A stretch of DNA of 64,000 nt from Bradyrhizobium sp. Rc3b (GCF_900114915.1 NZ_FOUS01000018.1:62001-126000), one strand, 5' to 3'. Positions 43,800 to 52,976 are shown, counted from the stretch's first letter. Numbers and translations: made by a program. Notes: a model not told the origin generated them from the sequence alone.

Positions 43800-44768
43800 C
43801 TAGTGCTCGCCCGAACTCGCGGTGGCCTGCTGCGCCTTGTGGATCGAGGACGGCACCACGCCGAAATATTTCCGGAACACCCGGCTGAAATGCGATGAGC
43901 TGGAGAAGCCCCAGGAGAACGCGACGTCGGTGATGGTCTTGCCGGCGTGGGCCTCGAGCTCCTGGCGGCAGTTCTGCAGGCGCGCCTGCCAGATGTAGTC
44001 GCTCACCGTGGTGCCGCGCTCCGAGAACAGCATGTGCAGATAGCGCTTGGAGCAGCCGAGCTCGGTCGAGATCTGGTCGATGCACAGATCCGGATCGCGC
44101 AGGTGCTCGCGGATGAAGAACTGCGCGCGCACATACATCGCTTCGGGCCCGACACGGTCGAACATCGTGTCGGCTTCGCGCAGCGGCAGCAGCAGCAGGT
44201 CGATCAGCGAATCGGCGACGCCGACCGCGCTGTTTGCCGACAGCTTTGCCGCCTCGTCGAAGGTCGCATGAACGAAATCGTGGGCGATCCGCCCCGTCCC
44301 TGTCTTCGACGACAGCTTGCAGGCGGGCATCCGCTGCGACGGGAATCCGCGGTCGCGCAGCAGCGCCTTCGGCACGATCACGACGTCGTGACGGGTGAAG
44401 GCCGGGCTGATGATCGAATGCGGGCAGGAGACGTCATAGGCGATGATGTCGCCCGGGTTGATTTCGATGTGGCGGCCTTCTTGCTCGAAATAGGACACGC
44501 CGTAGGTCTGGAAGTGAATCTTGATGTACGGATGCTCGTTGGCCTTGGCGCGCGCCAGCGTATGGGCGATGCGATGCTGACTCACTTCGATCTGGCAGAG
44601 CTTCAGGCGCGAGACGCTGGTGTAGTCGATGCGGCCCTCGAGCGAGGACGCCTCCAGCGGATCGACGTCGAAATGCCCACACAGACTCGTCAGCCCGTCG
44701 ATCCAGCTTTGGATCTGGCGCTTCGGCGTCATGCCGGTCGTCGAGAGCGTGTGAATGGTGTCGGACAT
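43800..44768 (-). CDS. AraC family transcriptional regulator divergent from xoxF
   Basis: 322 residues from the Met at 44768 (other in-frame Met codons lie 14 codons upstream and 13 downstream). An N-terminal cupin-like ligand domain (IAYDVSCPHSIISPAF) is followed by two C-terminal helix-turn-helix units (LRDPDLCIDQISTELGCSKRYLHMLFSERG and ITDVAFSWGFSSSSHFSRVFRKYFG), typical of AraC. It sits divergent from xoxF, with 511 bases between, and is a candidate regulator of the xoxF-xoxG-frmA-gfa unit. The inducer is unknown. Alternatively it could control only itself. Confidence 0.9.
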   Translation of the reverse strand: MSDTIHTLSTTGMTPKRQIQSWIDGLTSLCGHFDVDPLEASSLEGRIDYTSVSRLKLCQIEVSQHRIAHTLARAKANEHPYIKIHFQTYGVSYFEQEGRHIEINPGDIIAYDVSCPHSIISPAFTRHDVVIVPKALLRDRGFPSQRMPACKLSSKTGTGRIAHDFVHATFDEAAKLSANSAVGVADSLIDLLLLPLREADTMFDRVGPEAMYVRAQFFIREHLRDPDLCIDQISTELGCSKRYLHMLFSERGTTVSDYIWQARLQNCRQELEAHAGKTITDVAFSWGFSSSSHFSRVFRKYFGVVPSSIHKAQQATASSGEH

Positions 44769-45279
44769 TAATCCAGCCACTGGTTTGATCCGGAGAGACG
44801 CGAATCGCAACCAGCGCTGCCGGAGCCCTCAGCCGTGATTGCGTGACGTTTACCTCGAATTTGAGCGGTCTTTTGGCACGAGCGCCATCGTTCCATTGCC
44901 ACCCTTGAAACTTAATCCTCCGCCTTAGTTGCAGCGCCGTCAAGGGGAACCTGAGCGTTGAAGGCACTGTCAAAGCGATGCGGAAGCCGCTGAATTCGCT
45001 ACTGCAAAATCAAAATCTTCGCGTCCGTGCGCTATGAAGCAAACCGCCTTCTCTCTTGGGCAAGTTTCCCGATGACGAAGTCGTTAGGGATTGCGGCAGG
45101 AACAACAAGAACGGGCCGCTCCTGCACGTGGACCCGTGGCTCTCATCAGGAGGAGGAAACAGCACAGCATCGTTTCTGGTCCCAATCGTGACCGCCCTGC
45201 ACGAGCAGACGCCGGACGAGAAGCCCGGTGAATCAGTATTGCTTCGGAAACAATAAACGAGACCAACGGAGGAATAACT
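44769..45279. promoter_or_regulatory. Long divergent region between the AraC gene and xoxF
   Basis: 511 bases with no supported gene, unusually long for this window. It must hold the xoxF promoter and probably sites for the AraC and MoxX-like regulators. A purine-rich GGAGGAGGAAA is at about 45151-45161 but is followed by no good start; xoxF has its own GGAGGAA at 45269-45275. No riboswitch fold was identified. Confidence 0.45.
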
Positions 45280-47082
45280 ATGCGCAAGGTGCTACTGGCG
45301 ACCTTTCTTGGCTCCGCGGCGGCGCTCGCCGTCGGGGGCGCCTCAGCCAATGACGAGCTGGTCAAGATGTCGCAGAACCCGAAAGACTGGGTGATGCCGA
45401 CCGGCGACTACGCCAATACCCGCTATTCCAAGCTCAACCAGATCAACGCACAGAACGTAGGCAAGCTCCAGGTGGCCTGGACCTTCTCGACCGGCGTGCT
45501 GCGCGGCCATGAAGGCGGCCCGCTGATCATCGGCAACATGATGTACGTCCACACGCCGTTCCCGAACAAGGTCTATGCCATTGACCTTTCGCAGGAGAAC
45601 AAGATCGTCTGGAAGTACGAGCCGAAGCAGGATCCGAACGTCATCCCGGTGATGTGCTGCGACACCGTCAACCGCGGCCTGGCCTACGGCGACGGCAAGA
45701 TCTTCCTGCATCAAGCCGACACCACCCTCGTCGCGCTCGATGTCAAGACCGGTCAAGTTGCGTGGACCGCCAAGAATGGCGATCCGAGCAAGGGCGAGAC
45801 CGGCACGTCGGCCCCCATGGTCGTCAAGGACAAGGTGCTGATCGGCATCTCCGGCGGCGAGTTCGGCGTCCAGGCCCATATGTCGGCTTACGATATCAAG
45901 ACCGGCAAGCTGGCATGGCGCGGATATTCGGAAGGACCGGACAACCAGCTCCTGGTCGACGACAAGACCACCGCGCTCGGCAAGCCGATCGGCAAGGATT
46001 CCAGCCTGAAGACCTGGCAAGGCGATCAGTGGAAGATCGGCGGCGGTGCCACCTGGGGCTGGATCTCCTACGATCCCGAGCTGAACCTCGTCTACTACGG
46101 ATCGGGCAACCCCTCGACCTGGAATCCGAAGCAGCGTCCCGGCGACAACAAATGGTCGATGACGATCTGGGCGCGCAACCCGGATACCGGCGTCGCCAAG
46201 TGGGTCTATCAAATGACGCCCCACGACGAATGGGACTATGACGGCGTCAACGAGATGATCCTCTCGGACCAGTCGATCAACGGCCAGCCGCGCAAGCTGC
46301 TGACGCACTTCGACCGTAACGGCCTCGCCTACACCATGGACCGCACCAACGGCGAACTCCTGGTCGCCGAAAAGTACGATCCGAAGGTGAACTGGACCTC
46401 CGGCGTCGACATGGACAAGAACTCGCCGACCTACGGCCGTCCGAAGGTGCTCGACGCAGCTTCGACCGACAAGGCGGGCGAGGACGTCAACGTGAAGGGC
46501 ATCTGCCCGGCCGCGCTCGGCACCAAGGACGAGCAGCCGGCAGCCTACTCGCCGGACACGCAGTTGTTCTACGTTCCGACCAACCACGTCTGCATGGACT
46601 ACGAGCCGTTCAAGGTGAGCTACACCGCGGGCCAGCCCTATGTGGGTGCGACGCTCTCGATGTATCCGCCGGCGGGTGAAACCCACATGGGCAACTTCAT
46701 CGCCTGGGACGGCAAGACCGGCAAGATCGTCTGGTCGAACAAGGAGCAGTTCTCGGTCTGGTCGGGTGCGCTCGCAACCGCCGGCGGCGTGGTGTTCTAC
46801 GGCACGCTCGAAGGCTACCTGAAGGCGGTCGACGCCAAGTCCGGCAAGGAGCTCTACAAGTTCAAGACTCCCTCCGGCATCATCGGCAACGTCACCACCT
46901 ACGAGAACGGCGGCAAGCAGTATGTCGCAGTGCTCTCCGGCGTCGGCGGCTGGGCCGGCATCGGTCTGGCGGCAGGCCTGACCGATCCGACCGCAGGTCT
47001 CGGCGCGGTCGGTGGCTATGCGGCCCTCAGCAACTACACGGCACTCGGCGGTACGCTGACCGTGTTCGCGCTGCCGAACTAG
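45280..47082 (+). CDS. xoxF: Lanthanide-dependent methanol dehydrogenase XoxF
   Basis: 600 residues, the usual XoxF5 length; signal peptide to about residue 23. Oxidises methanol to formaldehyde or formate in the periplasm with PQQ and a light lanthanide. Vicinal Cys126-Cys127 (VMCCDTVNRG), metal ligands Glu194 (GGEFG) and Asn277 (GSGNPS), catalytic Asp319 and the lanthanide-specific Asp321 in WDYDGVNE. The PQQ stacking motif KIGGGATWGWISYDP is present. No mxaF/mxaI copy is in the window, so this is probably the main methanol enzyme. xoxG follows 72 bases downstream. Confidence 0.97.
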   Translation: MRKVLLATFLGSAAALAVGGASANDELVKMSQNPKDWVMPTGDYANTRYSKLNQINAQNVGKLQVAWTFSTGVLRGHEGGPLIIGNMMYVHTPFPNKVYAIDLSQENKIVWKYEPKQDPNVIPVMCCDTVNRGLAYGDGKIFLHQADTTLVALDVKTGQVAWTAKNGDPSKGETGTSAPMVVKDKVLIGISGGEFGVQAHMSAYDIKTGKLAWRGYSEGPDNQLLVDDKTTALGKPIGKDSSLKTWQGDQWKIGGGATWGWISYDPELNLVYYGSGNPSTWNPKQRPGDNKWSMTIWARNPDTGVAKWVYQMTPHDEWDYDGVNEMILSDQSINGQPRKLLTHFDRNGLAYTMDRTNGELLVAEKYDPKVNWTSGVDMDKNSPTYGRPKVLDAASTDKAGEDVNVKGICPAALGTKDEQPAAYSPDTQLFYVPTNHVCMDYEPFKVSYTAGQPYVGATLSMYPPAGETHMGNFIAWDGKTGKIVWSNKEQFSVWSGALATAGGVVFYGTLEGYLKAVDAKSGKELYKFKTPSGIIGNVTTYENGGKQYVAVLSGVGGWAGIGLAAGLTDPTAGLGAVGGYAALSNYTALGGTLTVFALPN

Positions 47083-47098
47083 GCCCATCAGCATCGCT

Positions 47099-47128
47099 CC
47101 GGCGCGTGGAATCAAATCCACGCGCCGG
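47099..47128 (+). terminator. Hairpin between xoxF and xoxG
   Basis: A perfect 12-bp stem (CCGGCGCGTGGA at 47099-47110 with TCCACGCGCCGG at 47117-47128) and a 6-base AT-rich loop. There is no real T-run, so it is more likely an attenuator or 3' stabiliser allowing more xoxF than xoxG transcript. Confidence 0.65.
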
Positions 47129-47154
47129 CTCGTCTCCCCCGGGCTCCTTCGAGG

Positions 47155-47682
47155 ATGAATCTCTTGCGTAAAATCTGCTCTGTCATTGCTGCGATGATCT
47201 TGGTTGCGTCCGGAGGAATTGCGGTCGCGGACGGTCCGGGCGATCCGACCGCCGTGAAGAAGGAAGACGACGGAAAGTGGCTCGATAAGGAAGGCACTCC
47301 GACCTACAAGATTTCCGACGGCACCGTGGACTGGTTCACCTATTCCGGATACCGCCGCTATCACTCCGACTGCCACGTCTGCCATGGGCCTGACGGCATG
47401 GGCTCCACCTACGCGCCAGCGCTCAAGGATTCCGTCAAGTCCATGAGCTATGGCGACTTCCTCGGCGTCGTCGCCTCCGGTCGCAAGAACATCTCGACCG
47501 CGCAGGAGAACGTCATGCCCGCCTTCGGCGATAATCCGAACGTCGCCTGCTACATGGACGATCTGTACGTCTATCTGCGCGCCCGCTCCACCGAAGCATG
47601 GGGCCGGCAGCGTCCCTCCAAGAAGGAGGAGAAAACGGAGGCCTACACCAAGGCGGAAGACGCCTGCATGGGCCATAAATGA
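47155..47682 (+). CDS. xoxG: Cytochrome c, XoxF electron acceptor XoxG
   Basis: 175 residues; signal peptide to about residue 25. Haem site Cys73-x2-Cys76-His77 (DCHVCHGP) with the sixth ligand probably Met121 (VMPAFGD). The N-terminal KWLDKEGTPTYKISDGTVDWFTYSG segment is typical of XoxG. Accepts electrons from XoxF in the periplasm. Followed by frmA with 60 bases between. Confidence 0.94.
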   Translation: MNLLRKICSVIAAMILVASGGIAVADGPGDPTAVKKEDDGKWLDKEGTPTYKISDGTVDWFTYSGYRRYHSDCHVCHGPDGMGSTYAPALKDSVKSMSYGDFLGVVASGRKNISTAQENVMPAFGDNPNVACYMDDLYVYLRARSTEAWGRQRPSKKEEKTEAYTKAEDACMGHK

Positions 47683-47742
47683 ACGTTGCTGAGGCTGCCG
47701 AGACTACCTCTTGGCACCTTGCGAGAATTTGAGGAGCTACCA

Positions 47743-48852
47743 ATGAAGACACGTGCCGCCGTCGCTTTCGAAGCCAAGAAGCCGCTCGAGATCGTCGAGC
47801 TCGATCTGGAAGGACCGAAGGCCGGCGAAGTCCTGGTCGAGATCAAGGCGACGGGCATCTGCCATACCGACGCCTATACGCTCGACGGCTTCGACAGCGA
47901 GGGAATTTTCCCATCGGTCCTGGGACATGAGGGTGCGGGCATCATCCGCGAGATCGGCCCTGGCGTGACCTCGGTGAAACCGGGTGACCACGTCATCCCG
48001 CTCTACACGCCGGAATGCCGGCAGTGCAAAAGCTGCCTCAGCCAGAAGACCAATCTCTGCACCGCGATCCGCGCGACGCAAGGCAAGGGCGTGATGCCCG
48101 ACGGCACCAGCCGCTTTTCCTACAAGGGCAAGCCGGTCTATCACTACATGGGCTGCTCGACCTTCTCGAACTTCACCGTGCTGCCGGAGATCGCGGTCGC
48201 CAAGATCCGTGAGGACGCCCCCTTCGACAAGAGCTGCTACATCGGCTGCGGCGTCACCACCGGCGTCGGCGCCGTCGTCAACACCGCGAAGGTCACGCCC
48301 GGCTCCAACGTGGTGGTGTTCGGCCTCGGCGGGATCGGCCTCAACGTGATCCAGGGCGCCAAGATGGCCGGCGCCGACAAGATCATCGGCGTCGACATCA
48401 ACGACTCTAAGGAGGATTGGGGCCGCAGGTTCGGCATGACCGAGTTCGTCAACCCCAAGAAGATCACCGGCGACATCGTCCAGCACCTCGTCGGCCTCAC
48501 CGATGGCGGCGCCGACTACACTTTCGATTGCACCGGCAACACCACGGTGATGCGCCAGGCGCTGGAAGCCTGCCATCGCGGCTGGGGCACCTCGATCATC
48601 ATCGGCGTTGCCGAATCCGGCAAGGAGATCGCCACCCGCCCGTTCCAGCTCGTCACCGGGCGCAACTGGCGCGGCACGGCCTTCGGCGGCGCCCGCGGCC
48701 GCACCGACGTGCCGAAGATCGTCGACTGGTACATGAACGGAAAGATCCAGATCGATCCGATGATCACCCACGTGCTCAAGCTCGAAGAGATCAACAAGGG
48801 TTTCGACCTCATGCACGAGGGCAAATCCATCCGTTCAGTCGTCGTCTACTAG
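47743..48852 (+). CDS. frmA: S-(hydroxymethyl)glutathione dehydrogenase (class III alcohol dehydrogenase)
   Basis: 369 residues, started at the ATG with GAGGAG upstream. Oxidises S-hydroxymethylglutathione with NAD+ to S-formylglutathione, clearing formaldehyde made by XoxF. Catalytic zinc ligands Cys40 (GICHTD) and His62-Glu63 (LGHEGAG); structural zinc Cys92, Cys95, Cys98 and Cys106 (PECRQCKSC, TNLC); NAD site GLGGIGLN. Also called adhI or flhA in alphaproteobacteria. It lies in the xoxF-xoxG unit, directly before gfa; the hydrolase for its product is fghA at 20551. Confidence 0.97.
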   Translation: MKTRAAVAFEAKKPLEIVELDLEGPKAGEVLVEIKATGICHTDAYTLDGFDSEGIFPSVLGHEGAGIIREIGPGVTSVKPGDHVIPLYTPECRQCKSCLSQKTNLCTAIRATQGKGVMPDGTSRFSYKGKPVYHYMGCSTFSNFTVLPEIAVAKIREDAPFDKSCYIGCGVTTGVGAVVNTAKVTPGSNVVVFGLGGIGLNVIQGAKMAGADKIIGVDINDSKEDWGRRFGMTEFVNPKKITGDIVQHLVGLTDGGADYTFDCTGNTTVMRQALEACHRGWGTSIIIGVAESGKEIATRPFQLVTGRNWRGTAFGGARGRTDVPKIVDWYMNGKIQIDPMITHVLKLEEINKGFDLMHEGKSIRSVVVY

Positions 48853-48884
48853 CTCGAAAGCGTCACCCCAAGGAGGATCGACCC

Positions 48885-49448
48885 ATGACTGTTGCACTCC
48901 ATCCATCGATCGACAACGGCCTCAAACAGGGCAGCGGCAGCTTCGCCGGCGGCACGCTGGCCTGCAAATGCAAGGACCACCAGGTCAAGGTCGGCATCAA
49001 GGGCGACGTCGCCCACAATCACGCCTGCGGCTGCACCAAGTGCTGGAAGCCGCAGGGCGCGACGTTCTCCGTCGTCGCCGTGGTGCCGCGCCAGAACGTC
49101 ACCGTGCTCGAGAACGGCGACAAGCTCCAGATCGTCGATCCGTCCGCGGTGATCCAGCGCTACGCCTGCAAGGCGTGCGGCACCCACATGTACGGCCGCA
49201 TCGAGAACAAGGGCCACCCGTTCTACGGTCTCGACTTCATTCATCCCGAGCTGTTCCAGGAGCAGGGCTCGCAGGCGCCGCAATTCGCCGCCTTCGTCTC
49301 CTCGGTGATCGAAGCGGGCGTGAAGCCGGAGCAGATGGCGGGCATCCGTTCGCGGCTGAAGGAAATCGGGCTCGAGCCCTATGATTGCCTGTCACCGGCG
49401 CTGATGGATGCGATCGCGACCCACGTCGCCAAAGCCAAGGCCGCCTAA
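48885..49448 (+). CDS. gfa: S-(hydroxymethyl)glutathione synthase (formaldehyde-activating)
   Basis: 187 residues; AGGAGG eight bases upstream of the start. Speeds up the joining of formaldehyde to glutathione ahead of FrmA. Zinc-binding sites: Cys27, Cys29 (LACKCK), Cys48, Cys50, Cys53 (HACGCTKC) and Cys95, Cys98 (YACKACG). The glutathione-dependent formaldehyde-activating enzyme fold runs the whole length. Its C-terminus runs into a tandem repeat (49435 on). It is 32 bases after frmA and should be co-transcribed. Confidence 0.96.
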   Translation: MTVALHPSIDNGLKQGSGSFAGGTLACKCKDHQVKVGIKGDVAHNHACGCTKCWKPQGATFSVVAVVPRQNVTVLENGDKLQIVDPSAVIQRYACKACGTHMYGRIENKGHPFYGLDFIHPELFQEQGSQAPQFAAFVSSVIEAGVKPEQMAGIRSRLKEIGLEPYDCLSPALMDAIATHVAKAKAA

Positions 49449-49490
49449 CAAGGCCGCCTAACAAGGCCGCCTGAGCAAAGGCCGCCTGAA
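49435..49490 (+). repeat. Tandem AAGGCCGCCTAAC repeat overlapping the gfa stop
   Basis: About four copies of a 13-15 bp unit AAGGCCGCCT(AAC/GAGC/GAAC) start in the last codons of gfa and run beyond it. The TAA stop of gfa lies inside the first unit and the second unit repeats it. Recent slippage is the simplest explanation. Confidence 0.85.
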
Positions 49491-49633
49491 CAAGGCGATC
49501 GGACGTTCGCCAGGCCCTATCCGCTCGCTGGCCTTGATCAGTGCCAGCGAGCCGGACCGGGCCCGGCCCCGGGACAGTCGCGGCGATGCCGCCGCCCCTG
49601 CAAGCTACGCGTATGCGAGCGTGATTGGCTCCC

Positions 49634-49771
49634 TCAGTCCTGGTCTCTGAATGACTGCGCAGCGCCGCCAACTTCCGTCTTGAAGTTCCCGGCTCCTGCG
49701 TTTCTCCCTCCCTCGACTGAGGCACCTTGCTTCGTCCGCGCAGTCTTTCTGGCGGACGAAGCTTTTTTCAT
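49634..49771 (-). CDS. Possible small basic protein (45 aa)
   Basis: A 45-residue frame (MKKASSARKTARTKQGASVEG... ending FRDQD) with AGGGGGT five bases upstream of the start. Lys/Arg-rich N-terminal half, Gly-rich middle; no family. It is the only frame in 49449-50122 with a plausible ribosome-binding site. The rest of this 674-base stretch holds nothing supported besides the tandem repeat and the promoter of the molybdenum hydroxylase pair. Could be chance. Confidence 0.35.
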   Translation of the reverse strand: MKKASSARKTARTKQGASVEGGRNAGAGNFKTEVGGAAQSFRDQD

Positions 49772-50122
49772 CGCACCCCCTGTTTGCGAATACGCGGCCC
49801 ACGCGGCGCGCTGACGCGCCCTGCTTTTGACAAACCATCGATGCAATCTTTTCCCGGTGAGAACACCCGGCTGTGAACGCCGGGCGGTGGTGATCTCTGC
49901 TACGATCGCGCCGTCACGATGCCGCACGACGTTCAATCAATTAAGAACAAAAACGGGGGAGGTATCGAGCACATCCAGACATCGCCATCGGCGTTCCTGC
50001 CTCCCTCCGGGATCTGCCCGCGCGGGACGAGGGCGGAATGTGGCGCGACCAGGCACGAGCCGTCGCCGATCGGCGTCGGCAAGCTTTGAATTTGGCATGC
50101 TTATGAAGAGCGAGGGACGATC

Positions 50123-50575
50123 ATGATCAAGGTGAAGATCAACGGCCAGGAACAGAGCTGGGACGGCGACCCGGATCTCCCACTACTCTGGTTCCTGCGT
50201 GACGAGGCCGGACTGACCGGCACCAAGTACGGCTGCGGCCAGGCCCTGTGCGGCGCCTGCACCGTCATCGTCGACAAGCAGGCCGTGCGCGCCTGCATCA
50301 CGTCGGTCAATGACGTCGCCGGACGCGAGGTCACCACGATCGAAGGGCTGCATCCGACTGGCGATCATCCGGTGCAGAAGGCGTGGCGCCAGGTCAACGT
50401 ACCGCAATGCGGCTTCTGCCAGGCCGGTCAGATCATGCAGGCCGCCGCGCTTCTGATGGACAACCCGAAACCCTCGCACGACCAGATCCGCGAGTCGATG
50501 TCAGGCAACATCTGCCGCTGCGGCTGCTACCAGCGCATCGAGAACGCGGTCCATCTCGCATCGACGGGGGTGTGA
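50123..50575 (+). CDS. (2Fe-2S)-binding subunit of a molybdenum hydroxylase, IorA-like
   Basis: 150 residues. A plant-type ferredoxin domain with Cys38, Cys43, Cys46 (KYGCGQALCGAC) and Cys58, followed by the helical domain with Cys96, Cys99 (PQCGFCQ) and Cys131, Cys133 (CRCGCY), the second cluster. Transfers electrons from the molybdenum site to an external acceptor. The partner large subunit starts one base past the stop codon. The pair resembles isoquinoline 1-oxidoreductase, but several Rhizobiales homologues act on aldehydes, so the substrate is open. Confidence 0.93.
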   Translation: MIKVKINGQEQSWDGDPDLPLLWFLRDEAGLTGTKYGCGQALCGACTVIVDKQAVRACITSVNDVAGREVTTIEGLHPTGDHPVQKAWRQVNVPQCGFCQAGQIMQAAALLMDNPKPSHDQIRESMSGNICRCGCYQRIENAVHLASTGV

Positions 50576-50576
50576 C

Positions 50577-52904
50577 ATGAATTTCATCGACAATCCCGGC
50601 AAGCTCCATAGCTTCGAAAAACGTGGCTTCGAAAAGAACATCAAGGTCGAGAAGGTCTCGCGCCGTAGCATCCTGAAGGGGCTCGGCATCACCGGCGGCT
50701 TCGTGCTCGCCGCACCCGTGATGTCGCGCCAGGCATTGGCCTACGAGACCGGCGCCGGCAAGATGCCGCACGGCGTCGTGGTGGATCCGCGCGTGTTCGT
50801 TTCGGTCGGGCCCGACGGCATCGTGACCATCGTGGGTCACCGTTCGGAAATGGGCACCGGCGTCCGCACCAGCCTGCCGCTGATCGTGGCCGAGGAGATG
50901 GAAGCCGACTGGTCCAGGGTCAAGGTGCAGCAGGCCCATGGCGACGAGGTCAAGTTCGGCAACCAGGACACCGACGGCTCGCGCAGCACGCGGCACTATC
51001 TGATCCCGATGCGCCAGATTGGCGCCTCGGCCCGCACCATGCTGGAGCAGGCCGCGGCAAAGCGCTGGGGCGTGCCGGCGACCGAGGTCAAGGCGGTCAA
51101 TCACGAGGTCGTCCACAGCGCCAGTGGCCGCAAGCTCGGCTTCGGCGAGCTCGCTGCCGACGCCGCCAAGGAATCGGTGCCCAGCATCGAAGGCCTCAAG
51201 CTGAAGGACCCCAAGAATTTCCGGTATCTCGGCAAGGGCCAGGTCGGCATCGTCGATCTCCACGACATCACCACCGGCAAGGCGCATTACGGCGCCGATG
51301 TGCGGCTGCCGGGCATGAAATATGCCGTGATCGCGCGCCCGCCGGTAACCGGCGGCAAGCTGGTCTCGTTCGATCCCGATGCGGCGCTGAAGGTCCCCGG
51401 CGTCGAGAAGGTGCTGAAGGTTCAAGGCTGGCCGTGGCCATCAAAGTTCCAGCCGCTCGGCGGCGTCGCCGTGATCGCGCGCAACACCGGCGCGGCGATC
51501 AAGGGCCGGGATGCGTTGAAGCTGGTCTGGGACGATGGTCCCAACGGCAAATACGACTCCGTCGCCTACCGTAAGGAGCTCGAGGAAGCCTCGCGCAAGC
51601 CGGGCCTCGTCTTGCGCAAGGAGGGCGATGCGGACGCTGCCCTGAAGGGCGCCGACAAGGTGATCGTCGGCGAGTACTACGTCCCGCATCTTGCTCATGT
51701 CAGCATGGAGACGCCGGTGGCGGTCGCCGACGTCAAGGGCGACAAGGCGGAGATCTGGGCGCCGGTGCAGAGCCCCGGCGGCACCCGCGAGGACGTCGCC
51801 AAGACGCTCGGCATTCCCGAGGGCAACGTCACCGTCAACGTCACGCTTCTCGGCGGCGGTTTCGGACGCAAGTCGAAATGCGACTTTGCGCTCGAGGCCG
51901 CGCTGCTCTCGAAGGAGCTCGGCGCACCGGTGAAGGTGCAGTGGACGCGCGAGGACGACATCCATAACGGCTTCCTGCATACCGTCTCGGTCGAGCGGAT
52001 CGAGGCCGGCCTCGACAAGAGCGGCAAGGTGGTCGCCTGGCGCCATCGCAGCGTGGCCCCCAGCATCGCCTCGACGTTCGCTGCCGGGACCGTGCACCAG
52101 GCCCCGTTCGAGATCGGCATGGGCCTCGTCGACATGCCGTTCGAGATCGCCAACATCTCGTGCGAGAATCCGGAAGCCGCGGCGTTCACCCGCATCGGCT
52201 GGTTCCGCTCGGTCTCGAACATCCCGCGCGCCTTCGCTGTGCAATCAATGGTCGGCGAGATCGCGCAAGCGACCGGCCGCGACCAGAAGGAGACGCTGCT
52301 CGCGCTGATCGGAAGCCCGCGCATCGTCAAACCGGAGGTGAAAGACCTCTGGAACTACGGCGAGCCCCAGGAGAGCTACCCGATCGACACCGCGCGCCTG
52401 CGCAAGGCGGTCGAACTGGTCGCCGAGAAGGGTGAGTGGGGACGCAAGGTACCGAAGGGCCACGGCCTTGGCATCGCGGTGCACCGCAGCTTCGTCAGCT
52501 ACATCGCGACCATCGTCGAGGTCGCCGTCGACGACAAGGGCAAGCTGACGGTGCCACGGGTCGACACGGCGATCGATTGCGGCACCTATGTCAACCCCGA
52601 GCGCATCGCCTCGCAGATCGAAGGCGCGGCGATCATGGGGCTGAGCCTTGCCAAATACGGCGAGATCACCTTCAAGGACGGCAAGGTGCAGCAGAAGAAC
52701 TTTGACGACTTCCAGGTCGTCAGGATGGATGAATCTCCTGTGGTGACCAACGTCTACATCGTGCCACCCGGACCCGACACGCCGCCGAGCGGCGTCGGCG
52801 AGCCCGGTGTTCCGCCATTCGCACCGGCGCTGATCAATGCGATCTTCGCGGCGACCGGAAAACGCATCCGCTCGCTTCCGATCGGCAAACAATTGGAAGC
52901 GTGA
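50577..52904 (+). CDS. Molybdopterin-binding large subunit of a molybdenum hydroxylase, IorB-like
   Basis: 775 residues. A twin-arginine signal (Arg29-Arg30 in KVSRRSILKGLGITGG) means the small subunit would be exported with it. Molybdenum-cofactor motifs: LLGGGFGRKS and the C-terminal active-site Glu742 in PSGVGEPGVPP. Oxidises an N-heterocycle or an aldehyde with water as oxygen source. No third, cytochrome-bearing subunit is coded beside it, so electrons may pass to one of the cytochromes nearby. Its link to methanol oxidation is only positional. Confidence 0.93.
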   Translation: MNFIDNPGKLHSFEKRGFEKNIKVEKVSRRSILKGLGITGGFVLAAPVMSRQALAYETGAGKMPHGVVVDPRVFVSVGPDGIVTIVGHRSEMGTGVRTSLPLIVAEEMEADWSRVKVQQAHGDEVKFGNQDTDGSRSTRHYLIPMRQIGASARTMLEQAAAKRWGVPATEVKAVNHEVVHSASGRKLGFGELAADAAKESVPSIEGLKLKDPKNFRYLGKGQVGIVDLHDITTGKAHYGADVRLPGMKYAVIARPPVTGGKLVSFDPDAALKVPGVEKVLKVQGWPWPSKFQPLGGVAVIARNTGAAIKGRDALKLVWDDGPNGKYDSVAYRKELEEASRKPGLVLRKEGDADAALKGADKVIVGEYYVPHLAHVSMETPVAVADVKGDKAEIWAPVQSPGGTREDVAKTLGIPEGNVTVNVTLLGGGFGRKSKCDFALEAALLSKELGAPVKVQWTREDDIHNGFLHTVSVERIEAGLDKSGKVVAWRHRSVAPSIASTFAAGTVHQAPFEIGMGLVDMPFEIANISCENPEAAAFTRIGWFRSVSNIPRAFAVQSMVGEIAQATGRDQKETLLALIGSPRIVKPEVKDLWNYGEPQESYPIDTARLRKAVELVAEKGEWGRKVPKGHGLGIAVHRSFVSYIATIVEVAVDDKGKLTVPRVDTAIDCGTYVNPERIASQIEGAAIMGLSLAKYGEITFKDGKVQQKNFDDFQVVRMDESPVVTNVYIVPPGPDTPPSGVGEPGVPPFAPALINAIFAATGKRIRSLPIGKQLEA

Positions 52905-52976
52905 GACGGAACAGAGGCGCGAGACGGAACACAAGCGGTCTCGCGCCGTTTCCATCGATCTGACAGGAGCAGATCG

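Noticed and set aside
45056..45256. Possible 66-residue gene upstream of xoxF
   Set aside because: No ribosome-binding site, no family, overlaps the expected promoter and ends just before the xoxF ribosome-binding site.
49827..50126. Possible 99-residue gene upstream of the molybdenum hydroxylase
   Set aside because: Arg/Ser/Pro-rich random composition, no ribosome-binding site, overlaps the start of the iron-sulfur subunit.
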